Source of the DNA: an uncultured Bacteroidales bacterium
GTDB lineage: Bacteria > Bacteroidota > Bacteroidia > Bacteroidales > Muribaculaceae
NCBI GenBank assembly: GCA_946011725.1
Contig: CAMGBT010000010.1
Span: 1-52,160 of the forward strand
DNA: 52,160 nucleotides
Reading direction: 5' to 3'
Each line of letters starts with the position of its first letter. Positions within the stretch are counted from its first letter, which is position 1. The position numbers were made by a program, and so were the translations under genes. Below are positions 25,490 through 34,682 of this stretch, in pieces. The notes under the pieces are model-generated. The model saw nothing but the letters and a program-made list of their open reading frames with translations, was not told where the DNA came from and did no database searches.

Positions 25490-27712
25490 TTAGAGGATGA
25501 TGGAGAGGGTGGCACCAAAGCGGGCGCCGGGGGCTTGTTGCACGAATTCGTGGCCTATGCTTTTGAAGTAGAAGGTGTTGTAGTGGGTGCCGGTGATGTT
25601 TTCGCCCCAGAGGCGCAGGGCTATGTGTTCACTGTTGAGGGTAAGGGAGAAGCCGGGGAGGAGGTAGAACGGTTGTGAGAGGGTGTTGGCTTCGTTCCAC
25701 ATGATGTTGCCCACGCCGCGCAGGTGAGCGGTGAGGGTGGGGCGGAAGGCGCCGAGGTCGTATGGCATGCGCCACAGGGCGGAGAGGAATGCGGTGTGTT
25801 CGGGCACGTAGGGCAAGCGCTTGCCGGCATAGTCGTTGATGCCGTCATTGTATTGGTGGAAGGTGGCGTGAGTGTAGCCGTATGTGCCTGTAAGTTCCAC
25901 GTTGTCAGAGGGTTGATAACGCATGGTGAGTTCGGCACCGCAGCTGTAAGCGCGGCCGGCGTTGTCCATCATGCGACCGGTGGTGAGGCCGTCGGGGAAG
26001 ATGGTGAGCTGCTGATTGCGGCAGTCGATGAAGAAGGTGATGAGGTCCACCTTGAGGCGGTTGTCGAGCACCGATTCGCGGTAGCCGAGCTCGTAGTTCC
26101 ACGAGGTTTCGGGTTCGTAGGTCACGATGTCGTTCACGCGGTAGGTCATGCTCAGGCCCATCTCCTTCATCACGCGCTGCTGGAGCACGTCGCTGAACAT
26201 CTGGGTGTTAACGCCGCCGGGCTTGTAACCTTTGGCCACGGAAGCGTAGATCAGAGTGTGGTCGGTGAAGTTGTAGGTGGCGCAGATTCTGGGTAGTAAC
26301 TCGTTGAAATTCATACGAATATGGCCATCTTCGCGGATGGCTACGGGTGTGACTTTGAACACCTCGCGCGAGCCGTCGGGGAGCACGTGCCAGGTGGTGT
26401 AGGAGGCATCGGCACGGTTGTGATAGTCGCATGCCACCGTCTCGATATCCCAGCGGAAGCCGGCTTCGAACGACCATCGGCCCACATCGAATCGGCTTTG
26501 GTGGTAGAGCGCCACGCCGGCCGAGGAGTTGGGGAAGTTGCTCATTAGCAGGAAGTTGCGATTGTCCCATTCAATGGGGTAGTCGGGGTTCATCTCGTTG
26601 CGCTTGCCTTCGATGAGTTGTTGGATGCCGGTGTCGTAGAAGGTGACGGGTGCGTTCATATTCGACGAGCGGTAGAAGCCGAACACGCCGCCCAGCCACG
26701 AGTAGCTGCCGCGTGTGCCCTTGGTGAAAAGGTCTTGGCTGACGGTCCACTCGCGGCGGCGCTGGCTGAGGGTGAAGTAGTCGGCGGTGGTAAAGTCTTG
26801 GTCGAGGGTCATGTCGTCGTTGATGTACTGCACCGAGGTGAGCGAGGTGACCACCACGCGCTTGCCGGCCCATGCTACGGTGAGGCCGTCGCTGAACATG
26901 GTGCGGCGATAGTAGCAGGTGTCGTTATAGGCAATGATGCCGGAGGCTGCGTCGGCATAAGGGTAGCCGCTCTGGCGGTTGAGCGAGAACGCGGCCGTGT
27001 TGGTGATTGACAGCGCGGAGGAGGGGGCGAACACCACCTTCGACCGCAGGCTGTAAGCATTCTCCGCGCCCACGCGTTTATTATTATATGTATTGCGCCA
27101 AAATCCGTCGCTGTGAGTGTACTGTCCGGAGAGTGAGGCGAACCACCGGGACGAGAGGCGAGCATAGTAGCCGGCGTTGATCTTGGCTTGGCTGTGGTTG
27201 CCATATTGTACGGCTGCGCGGAAGCCTTGGAAGTCGCGCGGCGAAATGGTGTAGATGTTAATTTGGCCGGCCATCGAGTTCTGACCATTGAGCACGCTTT
27301 GCACCCCGCGCAACACCTCCACCGAGGCCATGTCGGGCAAATCGAGGTCGTAGGCATCCTTGCACAAAACCGCCACGCCATCGATGGTAAGACCCACGGC
27401 GGGGCGGTCGATGCGCGAGCCCAGGCCGCGCATATAGATCGACGAGGTCATGCGCGAGCCGTAGTCGGGCACATAGAGGTTGGGCGCAATCAGCGCCACA
27501 TCCTTCATGGCCGAGATGCCCATGCGGGCGATTTGGCTGCGGTCGATGCGAGTGACCGACACTTGACCCGGTTGGGGCATTTGTTTTACGCCGAGCACCT
27601 CCACCTCGTTGAGTTGGTGAGGCAGATGGGCGGCAACGGTATCATTGAGGGTGGTGGCTTGAGCGGCGCCACACACCAAGGTGAGTGCAAACAGAGTGGA
27701 AAAGCGTTTCAT
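25490..27712 (-). CDS. TonB-dependent outer-membrane receptor
   Basis: 740 residues. A signal peptide (about 1-19, ending AAQA) is followed by a TonB-box-like NEVEVLGVK and a plug domain: LNVYVPDYGSR-type sequence, SSIYMRGLGSRIDRPAVGLTIDGV (about residue 90) and VEVLRGVQSVLNGQNSMAGQINIYT (about residue 130). The rest is a 22-strand-type beta-barrel with alternating aromatics, and GENITGTHYNTFYFKS near the end. No carboxypeptidase-like N-domain and no SusD partner are present, so it looks like a micronutrient (metal-chelate, cofactor) receptor rather than a glycan importer. The substrate cannot be read from sequence. It stands alone, with a -7 element only a few bases before the ATG. Confidence 0.9.
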   Translation of the reverse strand: MKRFSTLFALTLVCGAAQATTLNDTVAAHLPHQLNEVEVLGVKQMPQPGQVSVTRIDRSQIARMGISAMKDVALIAPNLYVPDYGSRMTSSIYMRGLGSRIDRPAVGLTIDGVAVLCKDAYDLDLPDMASVEVLRGVQSVLNGQNSMAGQINIYTISPRDFQGFRAAVQYGNHSQAKINAGYYARLSSRWFASLSGQYTHSDGFWRNTYNNKRVGAENAYSLRSKVVFAPSSALSITNTAAFSLNRQSGYPYADAASGIIAYNDTCYYRRTMFSDGLTVAWAGKRVVVTSLTSVQYINDDMTLDQDFTTADYFTLSQRRREWTVSQDLFTKGTRGSYSWLGGVFGFYRSSNMNAPVTFYDTGIQQLIEGKRNEMNPDYPIEWDNRNFLLMSNFPNSSAGVALYHQSRFDVGRWSFEAGFRWDIETVACDYHNRADASYTTWHVLPDGSREVFKVTPVAIREDGHIRMNFNELLPRICATYNFTDHTLIYASVAKGYKPGGVNTQMFSDVLQQRVMKEMGLSMTYRVNDIVTYEPETSWNYELGYRESVLDNRLKVDLITFFIDCRNQQLTIFPDGLTTGRMMDNAGRAYSCGAELTMRYQPSDNVELTGTYGYTHATFHQYNDGINDYAGKRLPYVPEHTAFLSALWRMPYDLGAFRPTLTAHLRGVGNIMWNEANTLSQPFYLLPGFSLTLNSEHIALRLWGENITGTHYNTFYFKSIGHEFVQQAPGARFGATLSIIL

Positions 27713-27716
27713 TCTG

Positions 27717-27747
27717 CAAAGTTACGAAAATTTCCGCAAACCCCAAA
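27717..27747 (-). promoter_or_regulatory. promoter of the TonB receptor, possibly leaderless
   Basis: Minus-strand TAACTTTG at 27717-27724 with TTTG at 27744-27747 (19 nt apart). The -7 element ends 4 bases before the ATG at 27712, so transcription would start at or within the first codons unless an internal start is used. Confidence 0.6.
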
Positions 27748-27784
27748 ATCCAAAGCTAATTGTCAACATATGTGGAGTCAAAGA

Positions 27785-27895
27785 TGAAACGAAACAACGA
27801 ATAACGAAACAGCGAATTTTTACGTCGAACATAAACGTAGAGCATATTTTCGGAAATATTCGTTCATTCGTATTTCGTTATTTCGTTTATTTCGA
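27785..27895. repeat. AACGAA-rich imperfect palindrome
   Basis: A stretch of GAAACGAAACAACGAATAACG units is mirrored by TATTTCGTTATTTCG units. The longest perfect arms are AATAACGAAA (27800-27809) and TTTCGTTATT (27873-27882). It shares the 15-mer TTTTTACGTCGAACA (27817-27831) with 34682-34696. Lying between divergent genes, it cannot serve as an ordinary terminator for either. Confidence 0.65.
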
Positions 27896-27969
27896 TGCCG
27901 GAACTTATAATGATGAACTGACGAATTCATTTTTTTTGGTGGAAATTTGGTGAATATGGAAATTTTTGC

Positions 27970-27977
27970 TAAATTTG
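27970..27977 (+). promoter_or_regulatory. -7 element of the second sigma operon
   Basis: AATTTTTGCTAAATTTGTAG contains TAAATTTG. It is 16 bases upstream of the ATG at 27994, implying a leader of about 10 nt that still contains GGAAAGG before the start. Confidence 0.65.
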
Positions 27978-27993
27978 TAGTCGGAAAGGTCGT

Positions 27994-28569
27994 ATGCCTT
28001 CCTTTATGATAATGGCTTCGATACCAAGTGAAGATCCGCAGTTAGTTGCGCAGCTCCGCGACCCGGCCACAGTGCGCCAAGCATTCTCCGAGGTTATCCG
28101 CCGATATAGCGAACCGCTGTATTGGCAGATTCGTCGTATGGTGCAAAGTCACGATGACGCTAACGATTTGCTGCAGAACACCTTCCTCAAAGCATGGCAG
28201 TCGATTGAGAACTTCCGCGGCGATGCCCGGCTCTCAACCTGGCTCTACAAAATTGCCATCAACGAATCCATTACCTTCTTGGCCCAAGAACGTCGGCGTC
28301 AAAATATTTCGCTCGACGACCAAGGAGCCGCACTGGCGGCCACCATCGAGGCCGACACCAACATCGACGGCGACCGGCTGGCTGTCAACCTCCGTAAAGC
28401 CATCGCCTCACTGCCTGAAAAACAGCGACTTGTGTTCAACATGAAGTATTTCGATGATATGAAATACGAAGACATATCGCAGATTTTGGGCACCAGCGTA
28501 GGCGCTTTGAAAGCCTCCTACCATTTAGCCGTGAAAAAAATTGAACAAATAATCAGCTCCGATAATTAA
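27994..28569 (+). CDS. ECF-type RNA polymerase sigma factor (second)
   Basis: 191 residues. Region 2: EPLYWQIRRMVQSHDDANDLLQNTFLKAWQSIENFRGDARLSTWLYKIAINESI (about residues 41-95), with the strongly conserved RIAxNE-type ending. Region 4: LPEKQRLVFNMKYFDDMKYEDISQILGTSVGALKASYHLAVKKIE (about residues 143-187), a complete helix-turn-helix. GGAAAGG, 8 nt before the ATG at 27994, supports this start, but in-frame ATGs at 28006 and 28012 are alternatives. It heads a unit with a membrane protein and a periplasmic Spy-like protein, distinct from the operon at 24869. Confidence 0.93.
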   Translation: MPSFMIMASIPSEDPQLVAQLRDPATVRQAFSEVIRRYSEPLYWQIRRMVQSHDDANDLLQNTFLKAWQSIENFRGDARLSTWLYKIAINESITFLAQERRRQNISLDDQGAALAATIEADTNIDGDRLAVNLRKAIASLPEKQRLVFNMKYFDDMKYEDISQILGTSVGALKASYHLAVKKIEQIISSDN

Positions 28570-28619
28570 ACCTTTCGCCTCTTTGATAGTCTTTATAAGA
28601 AAATTAGAATAATTAACGA

Positions 28620-29045
28620 ATGGACAAGAATACTGACATACTCAATCGCTTGAACCACAAGGATGGGATGACGGTGCCCGAAGGGTTCTTCGACGACTTC
28701 GCTCAGCGAATGGAAGCCGCCCTGCCGGAACGTCCGGAGTTGAGCACCCCTTCCCCATATATACCGCGCACCACCTGGCAGCGCATCCGTCCCTACGTAT
28801 ATATGGCCGCCATGTTTGCCGGCGTGTGGTGCATGCTCAAAATGTTCTCTATCATGGGCGGAGGCGACCGTCAGCCATTGGAATCTAATCCGGTGATGGC
28901 TGAAGCCTTTGAGAATGAAAAATTCGTGAACGACTACATCTTTTCGGACGTAAACCAATGGGATATTTACGACCAACTGATGGAAGAAGGCATCGATGCA
29001 CAAGCCTTGTGCGACTCTCTCGCCGCGTTCGATTCTTTACAGTAA
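28620..29045 (+). CDS. putative anti-sigma-like single-pass membrane protein
   Basis: 141 residues. A cytoplasmic N-terminal part starts DKNTDILNRLNHKDGMTVPEGFFDDFAQRM; the VPEGFF-[ED] motif is common in the Bacteroidota proteins encoded beside ECF sigma genes. One transmembrane helix follows (YVYMAAMFAGVWCMLKMFSI, about residues 60-79), then an acidic exported tail. It lies between a sigma gene and a periplasmic helical protein. The anti-sigma role is inferred from this context. Confidence 0.7.
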   Translation: MDKNTDILNRLNHKDGMTVPEGFFDDFAQRMEAALPERPELSTPSPYIPRTTWQRIRPYVYMAAMFAGVWCMLKMFSIMGGGDRQPLESNPVMAEAFENEKFVNDYIFSDVNQWDIYDQLMEEGIDAQALCDSLAAFDSLQ

Positions 29046-29052
29046 CTAACGT

Positions 29053-29532
29053 ATGAACAAATTCTTTACCTTTTTAACTCTCGCCTTCCTGTGCCTGTGC
29101 TCCTCCGTTGAGGCTGTAGCACAAACCACTATCACCGAAGCCGACCGTCAGCGCTGGCTCTCCGAGATCCGACAATATAATCACGAGTTCCTGATCAAAG
29201 AACTCAGCCTCACCGACGATCAGCAAGCTCCTTTCTTCGAACTCTACGACAAGATGGAAGACGAAATCGAGCAACTCAATCTGCAGACTCGCGAACTCGA
29301 GCAGCAAATCCAAGCCAACGACCAAGCAAGCGATTTGGAAGTGACTAACGCTGCACGTACCATCTTCGAACTTAAGCGCGCCGAAGGTCAGATAGAGATG
29401 ACTTACTTTGAACGCTTCGCCAAGATTCTGAATCCCCGCCAGCTTCTTCACCTCAAGGCCGCCGAGCGCAAGTTCACCCAGCAGTTAGTCAACCACCACC
29501 GCCGGCATCGTACCACAACGCCGCAGCAATAA
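29053..29532 (+). CDS. periplasmic Spy/CpxP-like helical protein
   Basis: 159 residues. The signal peptide (about 1-23, ending AVAQ) is followed by an all-helical, highly charged body: LSLTDDQQAPFFELYDKMEDEIEQL (about residue 50) and a coiled stretch up to FAKILNPRQLLHLKAAERKF near residue 130. This resembles the LTxxQ-type helical proteins (Spy/CpxP-like) that monitor or chaperone misfolded periplasmic proteins. It is the third gene of the sigma unit, 7 nt after the membrane protein. A stress-sensing role is inference. Confidence 0.72.
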   Translation: MNKFFTFLTLAFLCLCSSVEAVAQTTITEADRQRWLSEIRQYNHEFLIKELSLTDDQQAPFFELYDKMEDEIEQLNLQTRELEQQIQANDQASDLEVTNAARTIFELKRAEGQIEMTYFERFAKILNPRQLLHLKAAERKFTQQLVNHHRRHRTTTPQQ

Positions 29533-29554
29533 CTTACAACTTAATCATACCCCA

Positions 29555-29587
29555 ACGGTTTCGAACGCCACACACGTTCGAAACCGT
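29555..29587 (+). terminator. terminator of the second sigma operon
   Basis: ACGGTTTCGAACG (29555-29567) pairs perfectly with CGTTCGAAACCGT (29575-29587) around a 7-nt loop, followed by CTTTTTT. Confidence 0.9.
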
Positions 29588-29656
29588 CTTTTTTAATAGA
29601 TTCATAGGCATTGGCGAAAGCCACCACATAAATAACTAATAATCAAACGATTACCC

Positions 29657-29680
29657 GTAGTGTCGCGGCTTGCTGCGGCA
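29657..29680 (-). repeat. dispersed 24-nt palindromic repeat, copy 1
   Basis: The minus strand reads TGCCGCAGCAAGCCGCGACA then CTAC. It differs at one position from the copy at 36923-36946 and matches the copy at 34864-34887 at most positions. The core GCCGC-AGCAAGC-GCGGC is an imperfect palindrome. Confidence 0.7.
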
Positions 29681-29787
29681 TCATCCGCATAGCCCAAAAA
29701 CCGTCCCTACCGATTCCGACCTTTTTACGCGCCATACCCCCGGATGGCCATCGTAAAAAAATACTTTGCGTTTTGCCGAATTTTTGC

Positions 29788-29795
29788 TAAATTTG
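29788..29795 (+). promoter_or_regulatory. -7 element of the dus gene
   Basis: TTTTTGCTAAATTTGCG carries TAAATTTG; the ATG at 29811 follows after 15 bases. The in-frame ATG at 29766 is upstream of it and is rejected. Confidence 0.65.
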
Positions 29796-29810
29796 CGAAA
29801 AATTTCTCCG

Positions 29811-30734
29811 ATGAAGATTTATTCGGCACCTTTGCAGGGCTACACCGATTCGGCGTGGCGGGCGGCGCATCGCTGTGTTTACGGCGATGGCGTTGATGCT
29901 TACTTTTCGCCCTTTGTGCGGGTGGAGCATGGACAGGTGCGGCGCCGCGATTTGGCGGATACTATGCCCACTACGGCCTACACCTTGGTGCCGCAGGTAA
30001 TTTTCCGCGATATGGAGGAGTTTGATATATTGGTGCAAGCGCTTGTAGATCAAGGATATACGCGGGTGGATCTAAACTTCGGTTGTCCTTTTCCACCCCA
30101 GGTGAAGCACGGCCGCGGTGCCGGTGCATTGGTCAAACCGGATTTGCTTGCGGCGGTGGCCGGGCGGATGCGCGAACTGCCACAGGTGCGGTTCTCCGTA
30201 AAGATGCGTCTCGGCATGGACGATGCGCATCAATGGCGCGCGAGTACCGAGGCGCTCGCCGCGATGCCGGTGGAGTTTGTCACCATTCACCCGCGGATAG
30301 CGCGCCAAGGTTATAAGGGCGAACTGTGGATGGACGAATTGGTTGCCGCTATCGACATCTTGCCGCACCCTATTGTCTTTAATGGCGAAATCGTTGATAT
30401 ACAGGATATTGACCGCGCAATGGCTATCGATGGCGTGTGCGGCGTGATGATAGGCCGAGGACTGTTGCGTCGACCATCGCTTGTGGCAGAATGGCGCGAG
30501 GGTAGGGAGTGGAGTGCCGACGAGCGCCTGTGCAAATTGTGCGAATTGCACGATATGGTGTACGAGCAACGGCGCGAGCGCCTTCAGGGCGGCGAGGCCC
30601 AAGTTGTGCAATCTATGCACACGTTCTGGGACTACGCTGATGGCCAAGTGGAGCACCGTCGGCTCAAGGCCATCCGCAAAGCAAACAGCCTTCAACGCTA
30701 TTTCGAGGCCGTAAACATGCTCCGCCGCCACTAA
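29811..30734 (+). CDS. tRNA-dihydrouridine synthase family protein
   Basis: FMN- and NADPH-dependent reduction of uridines in the tRNA D-loop. 307 residues, TIM barrel. IYSAPLQGYTDSAWR is the N-terminal FMN motif; DLNFGCPFPPQVKHGRGAGAL (about residue 86) has the catalytic Cys in the FGCP motif; VRFSVKMRLGMDD (about residue 126) and VTIHPRIARQGYKG (about residue 158) are conserved; GVMIGRGLLRRPSL (about residue 215) binds the flavin phosphate. The N-terminal MKIYSAPLQG form is common in Bacteroidales and does not settle which D position is modified. It is monocistronic, 108 nt before purL. Confidence 0.88.
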   Translation: MKIYSAPLQGYTDSAWRAAHRCVYGDGVDAYFSPFVRVEHGQVRRRDLADTMPTTAYTLVPQVIFRDMEEFDILVQALVDQGYTRVDLNFGCPFPPQVKHGRGAGALVKPDLLAAVAGRMRELPQVRFSVKMRLGMDDAHQWRASTEALAAMPVEFVTIHPRIARQGYKGELWMDELVAAIDILPHPIVFNGEIVDIQDIDRAMAIDGVCGVMIGRGLLRRPSLVAEWREGREWSADERLCKLCELHDMVYEQRRERLQGGEAQVVQSMHTFWDYADGQVEHRRLKAIRKANSLQRYFEAVNMLRRH

Positions 30735-30803
30735 AAATGCTATAAGACGGCTTTTGGCGGCGCTTTTTTGCCCAAAATCGGCGGTGGTTTGCAAAATTTT
30801 TCG

Positions 30804-30811
30804 TAACTTTG
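30804..30811 (+). promoter_or_regulatory. -7 element of purL
   Basis: TTTTTCGTAACTTTGCGC contains TAACTTTG, 31 bases before the ATG at 30843. No well-spaced TTTG at -33 was found. Confidence 0.55.
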
Positions 30812-30842
30812 CGCATCGAAAAAACCTCCCCACAGAATATAT

Positions 30843-33800
30843 ATGATTACATTCTTCAAGAAGGATAGCCGCACAGTGTTTTTGGTACAATCAGCAGCAG
30901 CGCTTAGCAGCGAAGATTGCGACCGCTTAGGCTGGCTGTTCAATGGCGCCAAAGCAATGGCTGCCCGCATCGTTCGCGGTTCGTTTATCGGACCCCGTCG
31001 CGAAATGATAACCCCTTGGAGCACAAATGCCGTTGAGATTTCACAAAATATGGGTCTGAACGGCATTCTTCGTATCGAAGAGTTTCACAAGGTTGATGAC
31101 CCCGCATCCGCTCAGTACGACCACATGCTCCAGCGTCTGTACACAAACATCAGCGCCGCCGACTTCGAAAAGCAAGGCAAGCCCGCGCCCATTGTGTACA
31201 TCGACGACATCCACGCCTACAACCAGTCGGAAGGCTTGGCTCTCTCCGCCGAGGAAGAGCAATACTTGGATGAACTGTCCAAGCGCTTGGGCCGTCCGCT
31301 CACCGATAGCGAAGTGTTCGGCTTCTCGCAAGTGAACTCCGAGCACTGCCGCCACAAAATTTTCAACGGCACATTCATCATCGACGGCGAAGAGAAGCCA
31401 TCGTCGCTGTTCAAGATGATCAAGAAGACCTCGCAGGAGAATCCCGGCGGGTTGGTGTCGGCTTACCGCGACAATGTGGCCTTCGTGGCCGGTCCGCGCA
31501 TCGAGCAGTTCTATCCCACCAACCCCGACCGCCCCGACTTCTTTGAAGAGCGCCGTATCAGCACCGTGATTTCGCTCAAAGCCGAGACCCACAACTTCCC
31601 CACCACCGTGGAGCCGTTCAACGGCGCCGCCACCGGCACCGGCGGCGAAATTCGCGACCGTCTTGGTGGTGGCCGTGCCTCCTTGCCCTTGGCCGGCACA
31701 GCCGTATACATGACTTCCTATCCGCGTCTCTCGCCTGAGAAGAAGTGGGAACTCATGCTCGATCCCCGCGTGTGGTTGTATCAGACACCCGCCGAAATCC
31801 TCATCAAGGCTTCGAACGGCGCTTCCGACTTCGGCAACAAGTTTGGCCAACCGCTGATTTGTGGCTCCGTGCTCACCTTCGAACACGCCGAACACGGTCG
31901 CACTTTCGGTTACGATAAAGTAATCATGCTCGCCGGTGGCATCGGGTATGCCGACCGCAAGGACGCGCAGAAAGGTCACCCCAAACCCGGCCAGAAGGTA
32001 GTGGTGTCCGGTGGTGATAACTACCGCATCGGTATGGGCGGCGGCGCCGTGTCGTCGGTTGATACCGGTTCCTATGCCAACGCTATCGAGCTTAACGCCG
32101 TGCAACGTGCCAACCCCGAAATGCAGAAGCGCGTGTCGAACGTAATCCGCGCCCTGGCCGAATCGCCCGAGAATCCCATTGTGTCGATTCACGACCACGG
32201 CGCCGGCGGCCACCTTAATGCCCTGTCGGAACTGGTGGAAGAAACCGGCGGCCATATCGATTTGGACGCGCTGCCCGTGGGCGATCCCACCCTCTCCGCC
32301 AAGGAAATCATCGGCAACGAGAGTCAGGAACGCATGGGCTTCGTAATCAATGCCGAAGACATTCCTTTGGTGCAGCGCATCGCCGAGCGCGAACGTGCAC
32401 CTATGTATATCGTGGGCGAAACCACCGGCGATCATCGCTTCGTGTTTGAATCGGCCGACGGCACCAAGCCCATCGACCTGCAAATGGACGACATGTTCGG
32501 CCGCTCGCCCAAGACCGTGATGGTGGACAAAACCATCGTGCGCGAATACCAGCAGCCCGCCACCGATGCCGCTCAGATTCAGCAGTACTTGGAGAACGTG
32601 CTGCAGCTCGAAGCTGTGGCATGTAAGGACTGGCTCACCAACAAGGTCGACCGCTCCGTGACCGGTCGCATCGCCCGTCAGCAGTGTCAGGGCGAACTGC
32701 AGTTGCCGTTGAGCGACTGCGGCGTGGTGTCGCTCGACTACCACGGCAAGTCCGGTATCGCCACCTCCATCGGCCACGCGCCCCAAGCCGCACTGGCCGA
32801 CTCCGCCAAAGGCTCCGTACTGTCGATCGCCGAAGCACTCACCAACATCGTGGGCGCCAACCTGCGCAAGGGCCTCAAGTCAGTATCGCTCAGCGCCAAC
32901 TGGATGTGGCCTTGCCGCAACGAAGGCGAGGACGCCAACCTCTACCGCGCCGTTGAGGCTTGCTCCAACTTCGCCTGCGCACTCGGCATCAACATCCCCA
33001 CCGGCAAGGACTCCCTGTCGATGACCCAAAAATATAGCGACGGCACGCAAGTGCTCGCCCCCGGCACCGTAATCATCTCCGCAGCCGGCGAGGTGGCCAA
33101 CGTGCGCCGCACCGTGTCGCCCGTGGCCGTTCGCGCCAAAGGCTCCGCGTTCTACTACGTGGACTTCTCCGGCGACGCCCTCCGTTTGGGCGGCTCCGCT
33201 CTGTGGCAAACACTCGGCGCCGTAGGCTCCGACGTGCCCACCGTGACTTCCGCCGAAGGCTTCGCCAACGCCTTCGAGGCTATCCAGCAATTTGTGCGCC
33301 AACGCAAGCTGCAAGCCATGCACGACGTGAGCGCCGGCGGCTTGATCACCGCACTGCTGGAAATGATCTTTGCCAACACCCGCGGTGGTTTGGCCATCAA
33401 CACCGACGCCTTCGCTGCCGCCAGCGAAACCGACCTCGTCAAAGTGCTTTTTGCCGAGAATCCGGCAGTGGTTATCGAAGTGTCCGCTTCCACCCGCGAA
33501 AGTGTTGAGCAACAGCTCCGTGCCGCCGGCGTGAAGTTCCACTTCCTCGGCACCACCACCGATGAGCGCACCATCACCGTATCTCACCAAGGTCAACAAC
33601 TGTCGTTCGACGTCGACGCTCTGCGCCGCATCTGGTACAAGCCTTCATACGTACTCGACCGCCTGCAAAGCGGCGAAGCATGCGCCGAAGCTCGCTACGC
33701 CAACTTCGACCGCCAGCCGCTGCGTTGGGCCATCGCGCCCCGATTCAAAGGCTCGCTCAAAGAGCTGGGCCTCACCGATATGCGCAAGTATCGCTCGGGC

Positions 33801-34553
33801 GTGCGCGCCGCCATCATCCGCGAAAAGGGCGTGAACGGCGACCGCGAAATGGCTTACTCGCTCTTCCTCGCCGGATTCGACGTGAAGGACGTGCACATGA
33901 CCGACCTCATGAGCGGCCGCGAAACCCTCGAAGACGTGAACATGATCGTGTTCTGCGGCGGCTTCTCCAACTCTGACGTGCTCGGCTCCGCCAAAGGTTG
34001 GGCCGGCGGCTTCCGTTGGAATGAAAACGCTCGCAAAGCGCTGGATAACTTCTACGCTCGCCCCGACACCCTCAGCCTGGGTATCTGCAACGGTTGCCAG
34101 CTCATGGTGGAACTCGGTCTCATCAAGCCCATCGACGAAACCGGCGCCATGCCCCGCATGGAACACAACATCAGCCACAAGTTTGAATCCACCTTCCTCG
34201 GGTTGACTATTCCCAAGAACCCGTCGGTGATGCTCGGCTCGCTGGCCGGCATGCGCCTCGGCATCTGGGTGGCCCACGGCGAAGGCCGCTTCATGCTGCC
34301 CGGCGGCGTGAACAAGTTCAACGTGGCCGCGCGCTACTCTTATAAAGAGTACCCCGGCAACCCCAACGGCTCGGCCGGCGCCGTTGCCGCCATCTGCTCC
34401 AACGATGGCCGCCACCTCGCCATGATGCCCCACTTGGAACGCGCCATCTTCCCGTGGCAATGCGGCTTCTACCCCGCAGCCCGCCGCAATGAAGACGTCA
34501 CCCCGTGGATCGAAGCCTTCATCAACGCCCGCCGCTGGATCGAATCCCGCTAA
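30843..34553 (+). CDS. purL: phosphoribosylformylglycinamidine synthase (single-chain)
   Basis: Converts FGAR, glutamine and ATP to FGAM in purine synthesis. 1236 residues, the large form in which synthase and amidotransferase are fused. The N-terminal part and linker contain LTDSEVFGFSQVNSEHCRHKIFNG (about residue 155). The first ATP/FGAM domain has KAETHNFPTTVEPFNGAATGTGGEIRD (about residue 250) and DHGAGGHLNALSELVEE (about residue 450). The second contains MWPCRNEGEDANLY and LQAMHDVSAGGLI. The C-terminal glutaminase (from about residue 985) has LGICNGCQLMVELG with the nucleophile Cys near residue 1083, and WVAHGEGRFM with the catalytic His. It is intact, so no separate PurQ/PurS is required. 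Confidence 0.97.
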   Translation: MITFFKKDSRTVFLVQSAAALSSEDCDRLGWLFNGAKAMAARIVRGSFIGPRREMITPWSTNAVEISQNMGLNGILRIEEFHKVDDPASAQYDHMLQRLYTNISAADFEKQGKPAPIVYIDDIHAYNQSEGLALSAEEEQYLDELSKRLGRPLTDSEVFGFSQVNSEHCRHKIFNGTFIIDGEEKPSSLFKMIKKTSQENPGGLVSAYRDNVAFVAGPRIEQFYPTNPDRPDFFEERRISTVISLKAETHNFPTTVEPFNGAATGTGGEIRDRLGGGRASLPLAGTAVYMTSYPRLSPEKKWELMLDPRVWLYQTPAEILIKASNGASDFGNKFGQPLICGSVLTFEHAEHGRTFGYDKVIMLAGGIGYADRKDAQKGHPKPGQKVVVSGGDNYRIGMGGGAVSSVDTGSYANAIELNAVQRANPEMQKRVSNVIRALAESPENPIVSIHDHGAGGHLNALSELVEETGGHIDLDALPVGDPTLSAKEIIGNESQERMGFVINAEDIPLVQRIAERERAPMYIVGETTGDHRFVFESADGTKPIDLQMDDMFGRSPKTVMVDKTIVREYQQPATDAAQIQQYLENVLQLEAVACKDWLTNKVDRSVTGRIARQQCQGELQLPLSDCGVVSLDYHGKSGIATSIGHAPQAALADSAKGSVLSIAEALTNIVGANLRKGLKSVSLSANWMWPCRNEGEDANLYRAVEACSNFACALGINIPTGKDSLSMTQKYSDGTQVLAPGTVIISAAGEVANVRRTVSPVAVRAKGSAFYYVDFSGDALRLGGSALWQTLGAVGSDVPTVTSAEGFANAFEAIQQFVRQRKLQAMHDVSAGGLITALLEMIFANTRGGLAINTDAFAAASETDLVKVLFAENPAVVIEVSASTRESVEQQLRAAGVKFHFLGTTTDERTITVSHQGQQLSFDVDALRRIWYKPSYVLDRLQSGEACAEARYANFDRQPLRWAIAPRFKGSLKELGLTDMRKYRSGVRAAIIREKGVNGDREMAYSLFLAGFDVKDVHMTDLMSGRETLEDVNMIVFCGGFSNSDVLGSAKGWAGGFRWNENARKALDNFYARPDTLSLGICNGCQLMVELGLIKPIDETGAMPRMEHNISHKFESTFLGLTIPKNPSVMLGSLAGMRLGIWVAHGEGRFMLPGGVNKFNVAARYSYKEYPGNPNGSAGAVAAICSNDGRHLAMMPHLERAIFPWQCGFYPAARRNEDVTPWIEAFINARRWIESR

Positions 34554-34639
34554 TCTCGCCTCACGCAGATTTTTGCTGAGCTGATATGGTCTCACGCAGA
34601 TTTCGCAGATTTAAGCAAAGCTGATTAGGCTTGCTTTAG

Positions 34640-34682
34640 ACGTAAACGTAGAACGCAATAAAAAAGCGTTCTACGTTTACGT
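34640..34682 (+). terminator. purL terminator, 17-bp stem
   Basis: ACGTAAACGTAGAACGC (34640-34656) pairs perfectly with 34666-34682 around a 9-nt A-rich loop, followed by TTTTT. Confidence 0.88.

Noticed and set aside
34590..34625. CRISPR-like spacing of TCTCACGCAGATTT near 34558 and 34590
   Set aside because: Only two imperfect copies, no further repeats and no cas genes.
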